NCBI GenBank assembly: GCA_017454015.1
Contig: JAFTDW010000008.1
Coordinates: forward strand, 1-64,000
Direction of reading: 5' to 3'
Origin: Bacteroidales bacterium
GTDB taxonomy: Bacteria > Bacteroidota > Bacteroidia > Bacteroidales > P3
DNA: 64,000 nucleotides
In this document: positions 6,825 to 16,180 of the stretch, in pieces
How the letters are laid out: every line of letters starts with the position of its first letter
Position numbering within the stretch: position 1 is the first letter of the stretch
The notes under the pieces: generated by a model
Database searches by the model: none
Told to the model about the DNA's origin: nothing
Seen by the model: only the letters and a program-made list of their open reading frames with translations
Made by a program: the position numbers and the translations under genes

Positions 6825-9482
6825 ATGAACCGCCAGACACAGACACTAAAGATGCGCCAGCAGATGAGGCTCTCACCCCGCCAGCTGCAGGTGCTGCGAC
6901 TGTTGGCGGTGCCCGCCTCGGCCATGCACCAGTTCCTCGACGAGGAGCTGCAACGCAACCCGCTCATGGAAGTTGCCATGGAGAACAAAGAGGCTGCCGT
7001 CGAGACCCCGGCGCAGCAATCCACAAACGACAGCGACGACATAGAAGACCTCGACGACACCTTTGAGGCCCTGCAGCCCACCGACTACGACCCCAACCGC
7101 AAATACACCGACCCGGTGATACCCCTCAGCACATCGCTCAACGAACACCTATATGAGCAACTCGCACTACAGCACACCACCGAGAGGCAGCAACTGATAG
7201 GCAAAGTGCTGATAGGCAACATAGCCGACAACGGGTACCTCACGCGCGACATACAGCAGGTGTCGGACGACCTGCTCTTTAAATACCACACCGAGGCCAC
7301 CGACGAGGAGATAGAGCAGGTGCTGCACATCATACAGCGTATGGACCCGCCGGGCATCGGCGCCCGCAACCTGCAGGAATGCCTGAGCGTGCAGCTTGAG
7401 ATGCTCGACGGCTCAAGGCAAGAGGTGAAAGACGCCAGCCTCATTATAGGACGCACTTTCAACGACTTCATGGCGCAACGCCACGACCGCATCAAGGAAC
7501 GCCTCGGCCTCAGTGACCAGGCGCTGCACGACGCCCTGAACCTCATACTCACCCTGAACCCCAAGCCCAGCAGCGCCTTCGGCTCGGACAACGACGGCAA
7601 CCACTACATAATACCCGACTTCATACTGGACCGCGAGGACGACCGGCTGACCCTCTCACTGGCCGACCAGCACCGCCCGCTGCTGAGCATAGCCCCGGAC
7701 TATGCCGAGCAGATACAACAGCTCGAAACGCGCAGCAGCCTCTCGCCAGGGCAGAAAGAGGCCCTGCGCTACATGCACGCTGGCGCAGCAAGCATTGAAG
7801 AGCTTGGCGAGGTGCTCGACGAGCGCAACGCCACAATGCTCAAGGTGATGCGTGCCATAGCGAAACGCCAGAACGCCTACCTGCTCAGCGGCGCCCCGGG
7901 AGACATGGTGCCGCTGCGGCTGCAAGACATAGCCGACGACACGGGGCTTGACATCTCCACCGTCTCGCGCGTGGTGACACGCAAATACCTGAGGGCGCCG
8001 TTTGGCACCATACTCCTCAAAGAGCTCTTTGCCAAGAACGTGTCCACCGCCGGCGGCACGCAGGTAGCCTCCACAGCGGTGCTCGACGTGCTGAGACAGA
8101 CCATAGCCGAAGAGGACAAGCGCACGCCGCTTACCGACGACCAGCTTGCCACACTCCTCAAGGAGAAAGGCTACCCCATGGCGCGCCGCACCGTGGCAAA
8201 ATACCGCGAAAGCCTCGGCATTCCCGTGGGGCGGCTGCGGCGCAGGATGCTCTCGCTGCTGCTGCCGCTACTGCTGGCTGCCAACATGCTGCTGCCGCCA
8301 ACACTCTCGCTGAACACCGCACAGGCACAGCAGCCCAAGGTGACAGGCTCCGGCAACACCCACGACACGAGAGGAGGTGTGCAGCCAATGTCGTACTACG
8401 ATTCGCTGATACTGCTGGAACAACGCAAAAGCGGGCCGTCGAAAGGTGTGAAAGGCAACAGCGCCGCCAAGCAGCAGAAAGCCTCCCCCACCCAAAAAAA
8501 CGACACCAAAAACTCCGCGGCGGCGTCTCCTAACACCACCTCCACTCCCAAAGCCAATCCCGCCGCTAAAAAAAGCGCCACTGCCACGACAGCCACAGAC
8601 GCGCCACGCAACACCTCACCGCAGCCAACAGCCGCCAAGCCTGCCACGGGAGCCAACGCCACACAGCCCGACACCGCACTCATCAAGGCCGACGAGATGA
8701 TAGACCGCGCCTACGCCGAGAGCCTGCTGCCCTCGCCGCTATGGTACGACGACAACTTCTCCGACTGCCGCGTGCGACTCTGCAACATACCGCTCGAAGA
8801 CATGCCCGACGAGATAAACATAAAACTCGTCAACTCCGAGTCGGACTTCTGCTTCCCCATTCGCAACATCATTACATCGCCCTATGGCTGGCGCTGGAAC
8901 CGAGCCCACCGAGGCGTGGACATACGACTGAACACCGGCGACCCTGTGCGCTGCTGCTTCCCCGGGGTGGTGCGCATTGCCAAACCCATGGGAGCCTACG
9001 GCAACCTCGTGGTGGTGCGCCACTACAACGGGCTGGAGACAGTATACGGGCACCTTTCCAAGATAAAGGTGCGCCCGAAGCAGCACGTGAAAGCCGGCGA
9101 CGTGCTCGGCCTGGGCGGCTCCACAGGACGCTCCACGGGGCCTCACCTGCACTTTGAAGTGCGTTTCCAATACGAGACCTTCGACCCCGAATGGATACTG
9201 GATTTCTCCAACTACACCCTGCGGACACGCTGGCTGCACCTCGACAAGAGCTATTTCGGCATCACCGCCCCGCGCGGCTCCAAGCCCCAGGTGTTCAAGG
9301 CCGACAAGAGCCACATTGCTGAGACACCACACCGCGTCCACAAACAGGTGTACCACGACGTCAAGAAAGGCGACAGGCTCGACCACATAGCCATCTCCTA
9401 CAGCACCACCGAGGAGAACATCTACCGCCTGAACCCAAACCTGACAAAGCTAAAACCCGGCATGCGCATCCGCGTGCGATAA
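6825..9482 (+). CDS. rpoN: RNA polymerase sigma-54 factor fused in frame to an M23/LysM peptidase
   Basis: One 885-residue open frame holding two normally separate proteins. Residues 1-474 are a complete sigma-54: glutamine-rich region I (LSPRQLQVLRLL), the core-binding region, a helix-turn-helix around ADDTGLDISTVSRVV, and the RpoN box ARRTVAKYRE at 453-462, ending in the usual SLGIPVGRLRR. Residue 475 is a Met (ATG at 8247) that starts what looks like a signal peptide (MLSLLLPLLLAANMLLPP...AQA). A low-complexity Ala/Thr/Lys/Pro linker follows, then an M23 domain (about 680-790; Zn ligands His695, Asp699, His774/His776 in GPHLHFE) and a C-terminal LysM (about 842-885). There is no stop between the halves. 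Either the stop was lost, giving a true fusion, or the peptidase is translated from the internal ATG, or a base was mis-called. Both domain assignments are firm. Confidence 0.88.
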   Translation: MNRQTQTLKMRQQMRLSPRQLQVLRLLAVPASAMHQFLDEELQRNPLMEVAMENKEAAVETPAQQSTNDSDDIEDLDDTFEALQPTDYDPNRKYTDPVIPLSTSLNEHLYEQLALQHTTERQQLIGKVLIGNIADNGYLTRDIQQVSDDLLFKYHTEATDEEIEQVLHIIQRMDPPGIGARNLQECLSVQLEMLDGSRQEVKDASLIIGRTFNDFMAQRHDRIKERLGLSDQALHDALNLILTLNPKPSSAFGSDNDGNHYIIPDFILDREDDRLTLSLADQHRPLLSIAPDYAEQIQQLETRSSLSPGQKEALRYMHAGAASIEELGEVLDERNATMLKVMRAIAKRQNAYLLSGAPGDMVPLRLQDIADDTGLDISTVSRVVTRKYLRAPFGTILLKELFAKNVSTAGGTQVASTAVLDVLRQTIAEEDKRTPLTDDQLATLLKEKGYPMARRTVAKYRESLGIPVGRLRRRMLSLLLPLLLAANMLLPPTLSLNTAQAQQPKVTGSGNTHDTRGGVQPMSYYDSLILLEQRKSGPSKGVKGNSAAKQQKASPTQKNDTKNSAAASPNTTSTPKANPAAKKSATATTATDAPRNTSPQPTAAKPATGANATQPDTALIKADEMIDRAYAESLLPSPLWYDDNFSDCRVRLCNIPLEDMPDEINIKLVNSESDFCFPIRNIITSPYGWRWNRAHRGVDIRLNTGDPVRCCFPGVVRIAKPMGAYGNLVVVRHYNGLETVYGHLSKIKVRPKQHVKAGDVLGLGGSTGRSTGPHLHFEVRFQYETFDPEWILDFSNYTLRTRWLHLDKSYFGITAPRGSKPQVFKADKSHIAETPHRVHKQVYHDVKKGDRLDHIAISYSTTEENIYRLNPNLTKLKPGMRIRVR

Positions 9483-9486
9483 ATTC

Positions 9487-10008
9487 ATGACAAGTATGAA
9501 AAAGAACAAAGACCTCTCGGCGTGTGCGGCCTCCGAGCTGCCCGACGGCAGCCCCTACTCCATAGCCATCGCCGTGGCTGACTGGAACGCCGAAGTGACC
9601 CATGCCATGCTGGAAGGGGCCACCGAGACCCTGCTCAAAAGCGGCGTGAAAGAAGAGAACATCATCACCGTGCACGTGCCAGGCAGCTTTGAGCTGACTT
9701 CGGCAGCGGGCATGCTGCTGAACTACACGAGCGCCGACGCCGTGATATGCATAGGCTGCGTGATACAGGGGGAGACGCGCCACTTTGAGTTCATAAGCCA
9801 CGCCGTGGCCGGCGGCATAGCGCAGCTTTGCGCCTCGCAATGCCGCCCAGTGATATTCAGCGTGCTCACCACCAACACGCCGGAACAGGCCAAGGAACGC
9901 GCCGGCGGCAAATGCGGCAACAAAGGCGTGGAGGGAGCCGTCACAGCCCTCCGTATGTGCCACCTTAACGATCAGCTGTCGTCATGCAAGAGCAAAAAGT
10001 CAAGATAG
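9487..10008 (+). CDS. ribH: 6,7-dimethyl-8-ribityllumazine synthase (RibH)
   Basis: Condenses 5-amino-6-ribitylamino-uracil with 3,4-dihydroxy-2-butanone 4-phosphate, the penultimate step of riboflavin synthesis. Recognised by AIAVADWNAEVTHAMLEGA, the VPGSFELTSAA substrate loop, and CIGCVIQGETRHFEFIS with the catalytic His of the RHFE motif, then PVIFSVLTTNTPEQAKERAG. The 173-residue length is normal. The ATG at 9487 lies 4 bases after the upstream gene's stop; ATG at 9496 (MKKNKD) is an alternative. The 3' end overlaps fmt by 25 bases, implying co-translation. ribD occurs at the other end of this window, not in this operon. Confidence 0.95.
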   Translation: MTSMKKNKDLSACAASELPDGSPYSIAIAVADWNAEVTHAMLEGATETLLKSGVKEENIITVHVPGSFELTSAAGMLLNYTSADAVICIGCVIQGETRHFEFISHAVAGGIAQLCASQCRPVIFSVLTTNTPEQAKERAGGKCGNKGVEGAVTALRMCHLNDQLSSCKSKKSR

Positions 10009-10940
10009 TGTTTTTCGGCACCCCCGACTTTGCCGTCCACACGCTTCGCGCCATCTGCGACGCGGGACACCATGTGGCCGCCGTGGTGACGGCCCCCGAC
10101 CGGCCGGCGGGGAGGGGCCTCAAGATGGCGGAACCTGCCGTGAAGACCTTCGCCGTTGAGCGCGGCCTGCCCATACTGCAGCCGCAGAGCCTGCGCGACG
10201 CCTCACTGCTGGAGCAGCTGAGGGAGCTCAAGCCTGACATTTTTGTGGTGGTGGCTTTCCGCATGATGCCACAGTGCCTGTGGAGCCTGCCGCGACTCGG
10301 CTCATTCAACCTCCACGCCTCCCTGCTTCCGCAGTACCGCGGCGCGGCACCTATCAACTGGGCTGTCATCAACGGCGAGACCACCACGGGTGTGACCACC
10401 TTCATGCTCAACGAGCGCATTGACGAGGGCGAGCTGCTGCTGCAGGAGAGCACCCCCATAACGCCTGCCGACAATGCAGGGACGCTACACGACCGGCTTG
10501 CCGAGATAGGGAGCCGCCTTGTGCTGCGCACTATTGACGGCCTTGCCGACGGAAGCCTGCACCCCACCCCCCAGCAGGTGCCCCCGCTGCTGCACCCGGC
10601 ACCAAAGATATTCAAACCCGACTGTGCCATTGACTGGCGCAAGGGTGGCGACGCCATAGTCAACCACGTGCGTGGGCTCGCCCCCTACCCTGCGGCGACG
10701 ATGACGCTGTGCGACACCGAAGGCAGGGAGAACACTTTCAAGGTGTATGAAGCCACCTTCAAACCCGACCCCAATGCAGTGCCTTTTTGCGTCAATTCCG
10801 ACCAAAAAACATACCTAAAAATTGGCATAAACAGCGGATTTATAAACATTTTAAGCCTCCAACCGAGCGGTAAACGCCAAATGAGCGTGGAAGAATTTCT
10901 TCGCGGAAGAATTATAAAAGATTGGAAATTAATATATTAA
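9984..10940 (+). CDS. fmt: Methionyl-tRNA formyltransferase
   Basis: Formylates the amino group of initiator Met-tRNA using 10-formyl-tetrahydrofolate. The 318-residue protein begins KIVFFGTPDFAVHTL and carries the formyltransferase signature FNLHASLLPQYRGAAPINW with Asn109 and His111, followed by the acidic residue in ERIDEGELL. The C-terminal OB-fold domain (from about residue 205) is present and complete. The start overlaps the end of ribH in another frame. The coding sequence becomes AT-richer over its last 150 bases. It is not next to def here. Confidence 0.95.
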   Translation: MQEQKVKIVFFGTPDFAVHTLRAICDAGHHVAAVVTAPDRPAGRGLKMAEPAVKTFAVERGLPILQPQSLRDASLLEQLRELKPDIFVVVAFRMMPQCLWSLPRLGSFNLHASLLPQYRGAAPINWAVINGETTTGVTTFMLNERIDEGELLLQESTPITPADNAGTLHDRLAEIGSRLVLRTIDGLADGSLHPTPQQVPPLLHPAPKIFKPDCAIDWRKGGDAIVNHVRGLAPYPAATMTLCDTEGRENTFKVYEATFKPDPNAVPFCVNSDQKTYLKIGINSGFINILSLQPSGKRQMSVEEFLRGRIIKDWKLIY

Positions 10941-10980
10941 CTGCCTTGTTATAAAAAAAGTTATTTTTTTGCGTTTTTTT

Positions 10981-11013
10981 TTTGCTCAATTAGAATTTTT
11001 TTTCATACATTTG
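10981..11013 (+). promoter_or_regulatory. Promoter of the HU gene
   Basis: A full Bacteroidota promoter: -33 TTTG at 10981-10984, 21 bases, then -7 TACATTTG at 11006-11013. The start codon of the HU gene is about 48 bases downstream. This fits a strong separate promoter for an abundant nucleoid protein. Confidence 0.72.
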
Positions 11014-11060
11014 CATTTGAATTTGGAAGCACATATTTTAACCACTTAAATATTAATTTT

Positions 11061-11327
11061 ATGAACAAAACTGAACTGATTAACGCGATGGCCGAGAAAA
11101 GCGGCCTGACCAAGACCGACGCAAAAAAAGCTCTCGACGCCTTCATGGAGGCCACCTACGAGGGACTGAAAAAAGGTGACAAAGTGAGCCTCATTGGCTT
11201 CGGCACCTTCAGCGTGAGCGAGCGCAAGGCCCGCACCGGCAAGAACCCGCGCACCGGCAAGAAAATCAAGATTGCCGCCAAGAAGAGCGCCCGCTTCAAA
11301 GCCAGCAAGAGCCTCGTTATCAAATAA
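11061..11327 (+). CDS. hup: HU family DNA-binding protein
   Basis: An 88-residue histone-like protein that binds and bends DNA as a dimer. It has the N-terminal dimerisation helices (MNKTELINAMAEKSGLTKTD), the KVSLIGFGTFSVSERKAR beta-arm base, and the GKNPRTGKKIKI arm tip with the intercalating proline. Length and sequence are textbook HU, more like HupB than IHF. It has its own promoter and a terminator shortly after the stop, so it is a monocistronic unit. Confidence 0.95.
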   Translation: MNKTELINAMAEKSGLTKTDAKKALDAFMEATYEGLKKGDKVSLIGFGTFSVSERKARTGKNPRTGKKIKIAAKKSARFKASKSLVIK

Positions 11328-11350
11328 GATAAGCGAAGCTTGATAACATC

Positions 11351-11380
11351 AAAGCCCCATTGCAGCAGCAACGGGGCTTT
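11351..11380. terminator. Intrinsic terminator between HU and the MFS gene
   Basis: Arms AAAGCCCC (11351-11358) and GGGGCTTT (11373-11380) around a 14-base loop, followed by CGTGTTTTTA on the plus strand. It lies between convergent genes, 23 bases after HU and 22 bases before the 3' end of the MFS gene, so it can serve both directions. Confidence 0.75.
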
Positions 11381-11402
11381 CGTGTTTTTATAGGGTGGTA
11401 TG

Positions 11403-12707
11403 TTATTTTGCTGGGCGGCTGCCTGCGAGGGCGTAGAAGAGGAGGTAGAGGGCGCAGGCGAAGAGGAGCCAGTAGCTGGCGGAGTAGCCAACGGCATCGG
11501 CGAGGAGGCCCTGGAGCGGGGGTATGATGCCGCCGCCGCAGACCATGGTCATGAAGATGCCGGAGGCGAGGGCGGTGTGCTGCCCAAGACCCTCGACGGA
11601 AAGGTTGAAGATGTTGCCCCACATCACCGAGGTGCAGAGGCCGCAGAGTATGAGGAACATTACGGAGAGGGGAACTTGCTGCATGGCAAAGGAGAGGTTG
11701 GAGCGGAATACCGGCATGCGCACCATGATGTCCGAGGGCAGGAGGATGGCGAGGAGGATGAAGAGGGCGATGAGTGAGGCTACCGCGGCGAGCTGCGCGC
11801 GTGCCGTGAGCTTGGCACCGAGGAGGCCGCCGAGGAGGCGACCGATGAACATAAGGAACCAGTAGGTGCCGCAGAGAGTGCCCGCCACGGCGGCTGCCAT
11901 GCCGAGGCCGCCGGAGGCGGCGTCGGCGGTCATGTAGAGGTTGGCGACGCTGGGTATGGCCACTTCGAGGCCTACGTATATGAAGATGGCGACGACTCCG
12001 AGGAGGAAATGGCGGTAGCTCCACGGCGAGGCACCGCTGGGTGAGGCGGCTGGTGCAGCCTGGGTGCGGGGCTGTGTGTGGGGCTCGGGGATTTTGACGA
12101 CGAGGAGGACGACGAAGGCGATGAGGAATACGGCGAGGGCGGTGTAGAGCGCCGGATTGGCGTTGCTGATGCGGGCGTTGGCGAGGTCGCCGATGAGGTA
12201 ACCCACGAGCACGGGCACTATGGTGGCGGCGACGGAGTTGCAGGCTCCGCCGAACTGTATGAGCTGGTTGCCGCGCTTGCCACCACCGGCTATGGTGTTG
12301 AGCATGGGGTTGACAACGGTGTTGAGCATGCACATGGAGAAGCCGGCGACGAAGGCGCCGGCGAGGTAGACGGGGAAGCTTTCCAAACGACCGGAGAGCC
12401 ACATAATGAGGACGCCGAGGAAGCCTACGGCGACGGCGGCGAGGGCGGTGCGCTTGTAGCCCACGCGGCTGAGGAGCAGGCCCGCGGGAACTCCCATGCA
12501 AAGATAGGCTATGAAGTTGGCGAAGTTGCCCAGCTGGGAGGCGAAGTTGGAGACCTCGAACTGGTGGCGCGCTATGACGCCGAAGGGGTTCTGCAGGCCG
12601 GTGACGAAGCTTATCATCGCGAAGAGAAGGAACATCACGGTGACGGGGATGGCCTTGGAGAATGCGGTGGGGGAAGCCTCGGCTTTTCCGGAGGGGGAAA
12701 TTTGCAT
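11403..12707 (-). CDS. FucP/GluP-family MFS sugar transporter
   Basis: A 434-residue inner-membrane protein with about 12 hydrophobic segments in two halves separated by a hydrophilic loop (PEPHTQPRTQAAPAASPSG). The N-terminal half holds FVTGLQNPFGVIARHQF and ANFIAYLCMGVPAGLLLSRVGYKR, typical of the fucose:H+ symporter (FucP) branch, which in Bacteroidota includes glucose/galactose and N-acetylglucosamine carriers. The substrate cannot be read. It lies 40 bases downstream of the C10 protease gene on the same strand, and could be read from the same transcript, though no functional link is obvious. Confidence 0.88.
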   Translation of the reverse strand: MQISPSGKAEASPTAFSKAIPVTVMFLLFAMISFVTGLQNPFGVIARHQFEVSNFASQLGNFANFIAYLCMGVPAGLLLSRVGYKRTALAAVAVGFLGVLIMWLSGRLESFPVYLAGAFVAGFSMCMLNTVVNPMLNTIAGGGKRGNQLIQFGGACNSVAATIVPVLVGYLIGDLANARISNANPALYTALAVFLIAFVVLLVVKIPEPHTQPRTQAAPAASPSGASPWSYRHFLLGVVAIFIYVGLEVAIPSVANLYMTADAASGGLGMAAAVAGTLCGTYWFLMFIGRLLGGLLGAKLTARAQLAAVASLIALFILLAILLPSDIMVRMPVFRSNLSFAMQQVPLSVMFLILCGLCTSVMWGNIFNLSVEGLGQHTALASGIFMTMVCGGGIIPPLQGLLADAVGYSASYWLLFACALYLLFYALAGSRPAK

Positions 12708-12747
12708 GGTGTTACTAGTGTTTTTCTAGTGTTTGCTGGTTTTGGGG

Positions 12748-15700
12748 TTAGCGGCAAACCACTTTGGCGGGGGCGGAGTTGGCTATGCGCACAATGTAGA
12801 GGCCGGTGGAGGGGACGGTGAAGGTGAGGGTGGCAGGTGCGGCAGCGGAGCGGTGGATGAGCCGACCTACGGCATCGTAGACCTCCACGGGCATGTTGGC
12901 TGCACCGGCGATTGTTATGGTGTTGTCGGTGGCGGCGACGGTGTAGAGGGGCTGCGAGGCTGAGGTGATGGATTCGTTATGGTCGAAGAGCGCCTTGAAG
13001 GAGGTGTCGCTCATGATGGTTATGGTGCGAGGGTTGTCGGTGTTGGCGTCGTCCCAGCGTTCGAAGTGGTTGCCTTCGGCGGGGACGGCGGTGATGGTGA
13101 CCTGCGTGCCGTATTCGTAGGTGCCTGCGCCTGTGGCGCTGCCGTATCGCCTGTTGTTGGGTTCGTTGACGCCGCCGGTGGAGAGGGTGAGGGTGTAGGA
13201 GTAGGTGGTGAATTCGGCTGTGACAGTGACGGTGCCGCTCATAGCGGAGGTGATGGGGAGTTTGCGCGGGTTGGCGAAGTTATATTGCCCGTTCATATTC
13301 CAGCGGTGGAAGCGGTGTCCTGGGAGCGGGGCTGCGGAGAGTATGGCTGAGTCGCCCTCATGGTAGGTGCCGGAGCCTGTGACGACGCCGTGAGAGGGGT
13401 CGTCGGGCACTGCGCTGATGTAGACGGTGTGGAGGGTGAAGTTGGCGGTGTAGGTGGCGTCGCTGGTGACCGTGACGGTGCGCGGATTGTCGGTGTTGCC
13501 GTCGCTCCAGCCGGTGAAGGTGTAGCCGCTGTTGGGGTAGGCCTGGATGGTGACGGTGGAGCCGTAGGTGTACTGCCCGCTGCCGGTGGTGTAGCCTGCT
13601 GCATGGTCGGAGGCGACCACGGTGATGTTGCAGGGTACGCCGGCGAAAGTGGCTATGTAGGAGGCGTCGCCGGTGACGGTGATGGTACGCGGGTTTTGGC
13701 CGTTGCCGTCGTTCCAGCCAGTGAAGCGGTAGTTGGTGTTGGCTGTTGCTGATATGGTGGTCGTGGAGCCGTAGCGATAGGTGCCGGAGCCTGAGGCGGA
13801 GCCCATGTTAGTGTTGGCGCTGGAGACGGAGATGGTGCAGTTGTTGGAGCCGAACTGTGCCACGTAGGTTGCGCTGCCGCGGACGATGAGGATGCGTGGG
13901 TTGGATGTGTCGCCGTCGTTCCACTGCGAGAAGTGGCAGTCGGAGGCCGGTGTGGCAGTGAGAGTGACGGTGTCGCCGTAGTGGAAGGAGCCGCCGCCGG
14001 AGACGGTGCCGAGGGTGGTGTTGGAGGAGGAGGCGATGATGGTGAAGGTGGGGTTGGTGTTGATGTTGAAGGAGAGTGCGAAGTCGCGGTTGTATTCCTG
14101 AGCCTGGGTGCGGGCGGAGTTGGTGTAGGTGGAGCCGTAGGCTATGGTTAGGTAGTAGGTGCCGTTGGAGGTGTAGGCGTGGAGGTAGCGGCCGTCGAGG
14201 GAGTCCATGAAAGGAATTTGGGATGTGCTGAGGGTGCAGTTGACGATGCGTTTGTCGACAAGTATGGCGCTTGAGCCGTTGGCTTCGACGGCGATCCAGA
14301 AGGGGCGGTTGCCGACGACGTAGGGGTCGTTGAGTGTGACGACTTGCTCGCCGTGGGTGGTGACGGTGTGTTGCTGTGAGCGGACGAGTGTGCCGAGGCA
14401 TTCGGCGTATTGGGGTGTGTATCCGTTGTGGAGGAGGGAGGCGTTGAGTGATGAGCCTTCGAAGACTTTGACGGTGTAGCGGGTGTTGGTGTAGCCGCTG
14501 GTGCTGTATGTGGAGAACTTTATCTGGGAGAGGAGGCTGCCTGCGGGGAAGTTGCCGAGACATTCGGGGCGGACTATGAACTGGTCGCCGGAGGCGAAGG
14601 TCATGTACATGGAGCCTCCTTCGCGGCCGTACCATCCGGACTGGCTGGTGTTGCCGTTGGGCTGGTTGACGATGAGTGTGTCGGTCTCGGTGCCTTGTGT
14701 AACGACTATGAAGCCTGTGCGAGCGCGGCCGGAGGTGTTCTGCGGTACGGTGACGCGCATGATGGTTTGCTGGCCGTTGCCGGAGCCGGAGGCTGGGCTT
14801 ATGGTTAGCCAGCGGTCGCTGCAGGAGGCTGTCCAGCCGGAGGCGTTGCTGTTGCTGCTGCGGACGTAGACGCTGTCGGTGGCGCCGAGGCCTGAGAGGT
14901 TGAGCTGGTTGGGGCTGACGCGCAGGGAGCCGACATTGGGCTGGATGCCGATTATCATGGTTTGGCCGCTGTTGAAGGTGTAGGTGGAGTTGGAGCCTGT
15001 GCCGCCGCCGCCGGGGTTGAGGGCATTGAGGGCGAAGAAGCCGTTGTAGGAGCCGCTCCAGCCCCAGTTCATGTGGAAGTAGTTGCGGTTGTCGTAGCCG
15101 TCGCAGACAAAGGCGTGGCCGCCGGAGGCGTCGCGGCCGGTGTAGATGACCGGGCGTGCGGAGTCGAGTTCGGCGATGACGCGTGCGGTCCATACGGCCT
15201 CGGTGGAGTTGGAGCGTTCGTAGCCGCGGAGGGTTGACTTGTAGTCGAAGTAGGTTTTGAGTGCATTTTCGGCGCATACGGCACGGGCGTTGTTGTAGGC
15301 TATGGTTTGCGCTCCGCTGCCGCCGTTGGCTGAGATGTCGAAGTCCATTTCCACAGCCACTCCGCAGTGGTACATGAGTGTGGCCACGGCGTTGATTTGG
15401 GCTTGTGTGGAGGAGCCGGAGAGTGCGTTGGGCATCTGTGACCAGGAGTAGTAGGTGTTGGCGAAGTCGGCGGTTTGGCGGCCGTAGGTGCTATGGTTGT
15501 AGGTTTTGGAGGATGTGCCGACGGTGGGGCTGTTCCAGAATTTCATGACCTGAGCCATGGCGGTTGCCACGCATCCGGTGACGGTGCGCTCCTGGGCGGT
15601 GTTGTCGTAGGGGCAGAGGTTGTTGTAGCGCGGTGACTGGCTCCATGTTGTTGTGAGCAAGGCTGCCACGGCGTTGCTTGGGCCGTCGGGGTCGCTGGGG

Positions 15701-16113
15701 TCGTGGAGTGGTGCGCCTTCGCGCAGGCGTGCCCACTGGGAGGCGATTTGGTCGGTGGCCTGTATGTCGTGGCTGACGCAGTAGAGCACAGCGTCGGAGT
15801 AGTCGCGGAGCCATGCGTTGACATTGGCGGGGACTGCGGCGTCGGCGGGTTGCTCGTCGGAGTAGCCGAGTATAGGTGTAGCGCGGTCGTCGGAGGCTAC
15901 AATGACAAATCCGGCGCTTTTGGTGTTGTTGAAGATGTAGAGGCCGGGGTAGTTGGCGGAGCTTGGGGACTCGACCATGGCGGACGGGGTGCCGAAGCGG
16001 TGCTGCCAGAAGGTGGCGGCGACGCGGGCGGCATCACGCGGGGTTACGGGGTTGGCGTTGGCTGCGGCGAATGCAAAGAACAGGATTGCTGTTGCTAAAA
16101 GTATTTTTTTCAT
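12748..16113 (-). CDS. Secreted C10-family cysteine protease with BACON and InlB-type repeats, T9SS cargo
   Basis: An 1121-residue streptopain-like protease. ATG at 16113 gives the signal peptide MKKILLATAILFFAFAAANA; an ATG 60 bases upstream would only add a charged tail. Order: a Spi/prodomain (about 21-175), the C10 catalytic domain with Cys181 (TGCVATAMAQVM), His333 (GGHAFVCDGY) and Asn349-Trp350 (MNWGWSG), a BACON domain (about 397-486, SDRWLTISPASG), a beta-rich region (490-685), five InlB-B/Listeria-Bacteroides-type repeats (about 689-755, 758-823, 828-892, 895-968, 971-1043, each with YGxxVTI and a GWxDGNxxNPR-like core), and a C-terminal sorting domain ending GLYIVRIANSAPAKVVCR. It is probably displayed on or released from the cell surface. 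All catalytic residues are present. Confidence 0.9.
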   Translation of the reverse strand: MKKILLATAILFFAFAAANANPVTPRDAARVAATFWQHRFGTPSAMVESPSSANYPGLYIFNNTKSAGFVIVASDDRATPILGYSDEQPADAAVPANVNAWLRDYSDAVLYCVSHDIQATDQIASQWARLREGAPLHDPSDPDGPSNAVAALLTTTWSQSPRYNNLCPYDNTAQERTVTGCVATAMAQVMKFWNSPTVGTSSKTYNHSTYGRQTADFANTYYSWSQMPNALSGSSTQAQINAVATLMYHCGVAVEMDFDISANGGSGAQTIAYNNARAVCAENALKTYFDYKSTLRGYERSNSTEAVWTARVIAELDSARPVIYTGRDASGGHAFVCDGYDNRNYFHMNWGWSGSYNGFFALNALNPGGGGTGSNSTYTFNSGQTMIIGIQPNVGSLRVSPNQLNLSGLGATDSVYVRSSNSNASGWTASCSDRWLTISPASGSGNGQQTIMRVTVPQNTSGRARTGFIVVTQGTETDTLIVNQPNGNTSQSGWYGREGGSMYMTFASGDQFIVRPECLGNFPAGSLLSQIKFSTYSTSGYTNTRYTVKVFEGSSLNASLLHNGYTPQYAECLGTLVRSQQHTVTTHGEQVVTLNDPYVVGNRPFWIAVEANGSSAILVDKRIVNCTLSTSQIPFMDSLDGRYLHAYTSNGTYYLTIAYGSTYTNSARTQAQEYNRDFALSFNINTNPTFTIIASSSNTTLGTVSGGGSFHYGDTVTLTATPASDCHFSQWNDGDTSNPRILIVRGSATYVAQFGSNNCTISVSSANTNMGSASGSGTYRYGSTTTISATANTNYRFTGWNDGNGQNPRTITVTGDASYIATFAGVPCNITVVASDHAAGYTTGSGQYTYGSTVTIQAYPNSGYTFTGWSDGNTDNPRTVTVTSDATYTANFTLHTVYISAVPDDPSHGVVTGSGTYHEGDSAILSAAPLPGHRFHRWNMNGQYNFANPRKLPITSAMSGTVTVTAEFTTYSYTLTLSTGGVNEPNNRRYGSATGAGTYEYGTQVTITAVPAEGNHFERWDDANTDNPRTITIMSDTSFKALFDHNESITSASQPLYTVAATDNTITIAGAANMPVEVYDAVGRLIHRSAAAPATLTFTVPSTGLYIVRIANSAPAKVVCR

Positions 16114-16180
16114 GACAAGGGTTGTACGATGTAGTGGATGTTTTTTTGGGTCGGGTTTTGTTTTTGTTTTCACAATGAAA

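Noticed and set aside
13808..15277. A 489-codon minus-strand frame within the C10 protease gene
   Set aside because: Arg/His/Pro-rich product from the wrong frame of the same strand; the C10 frame carries all domains.
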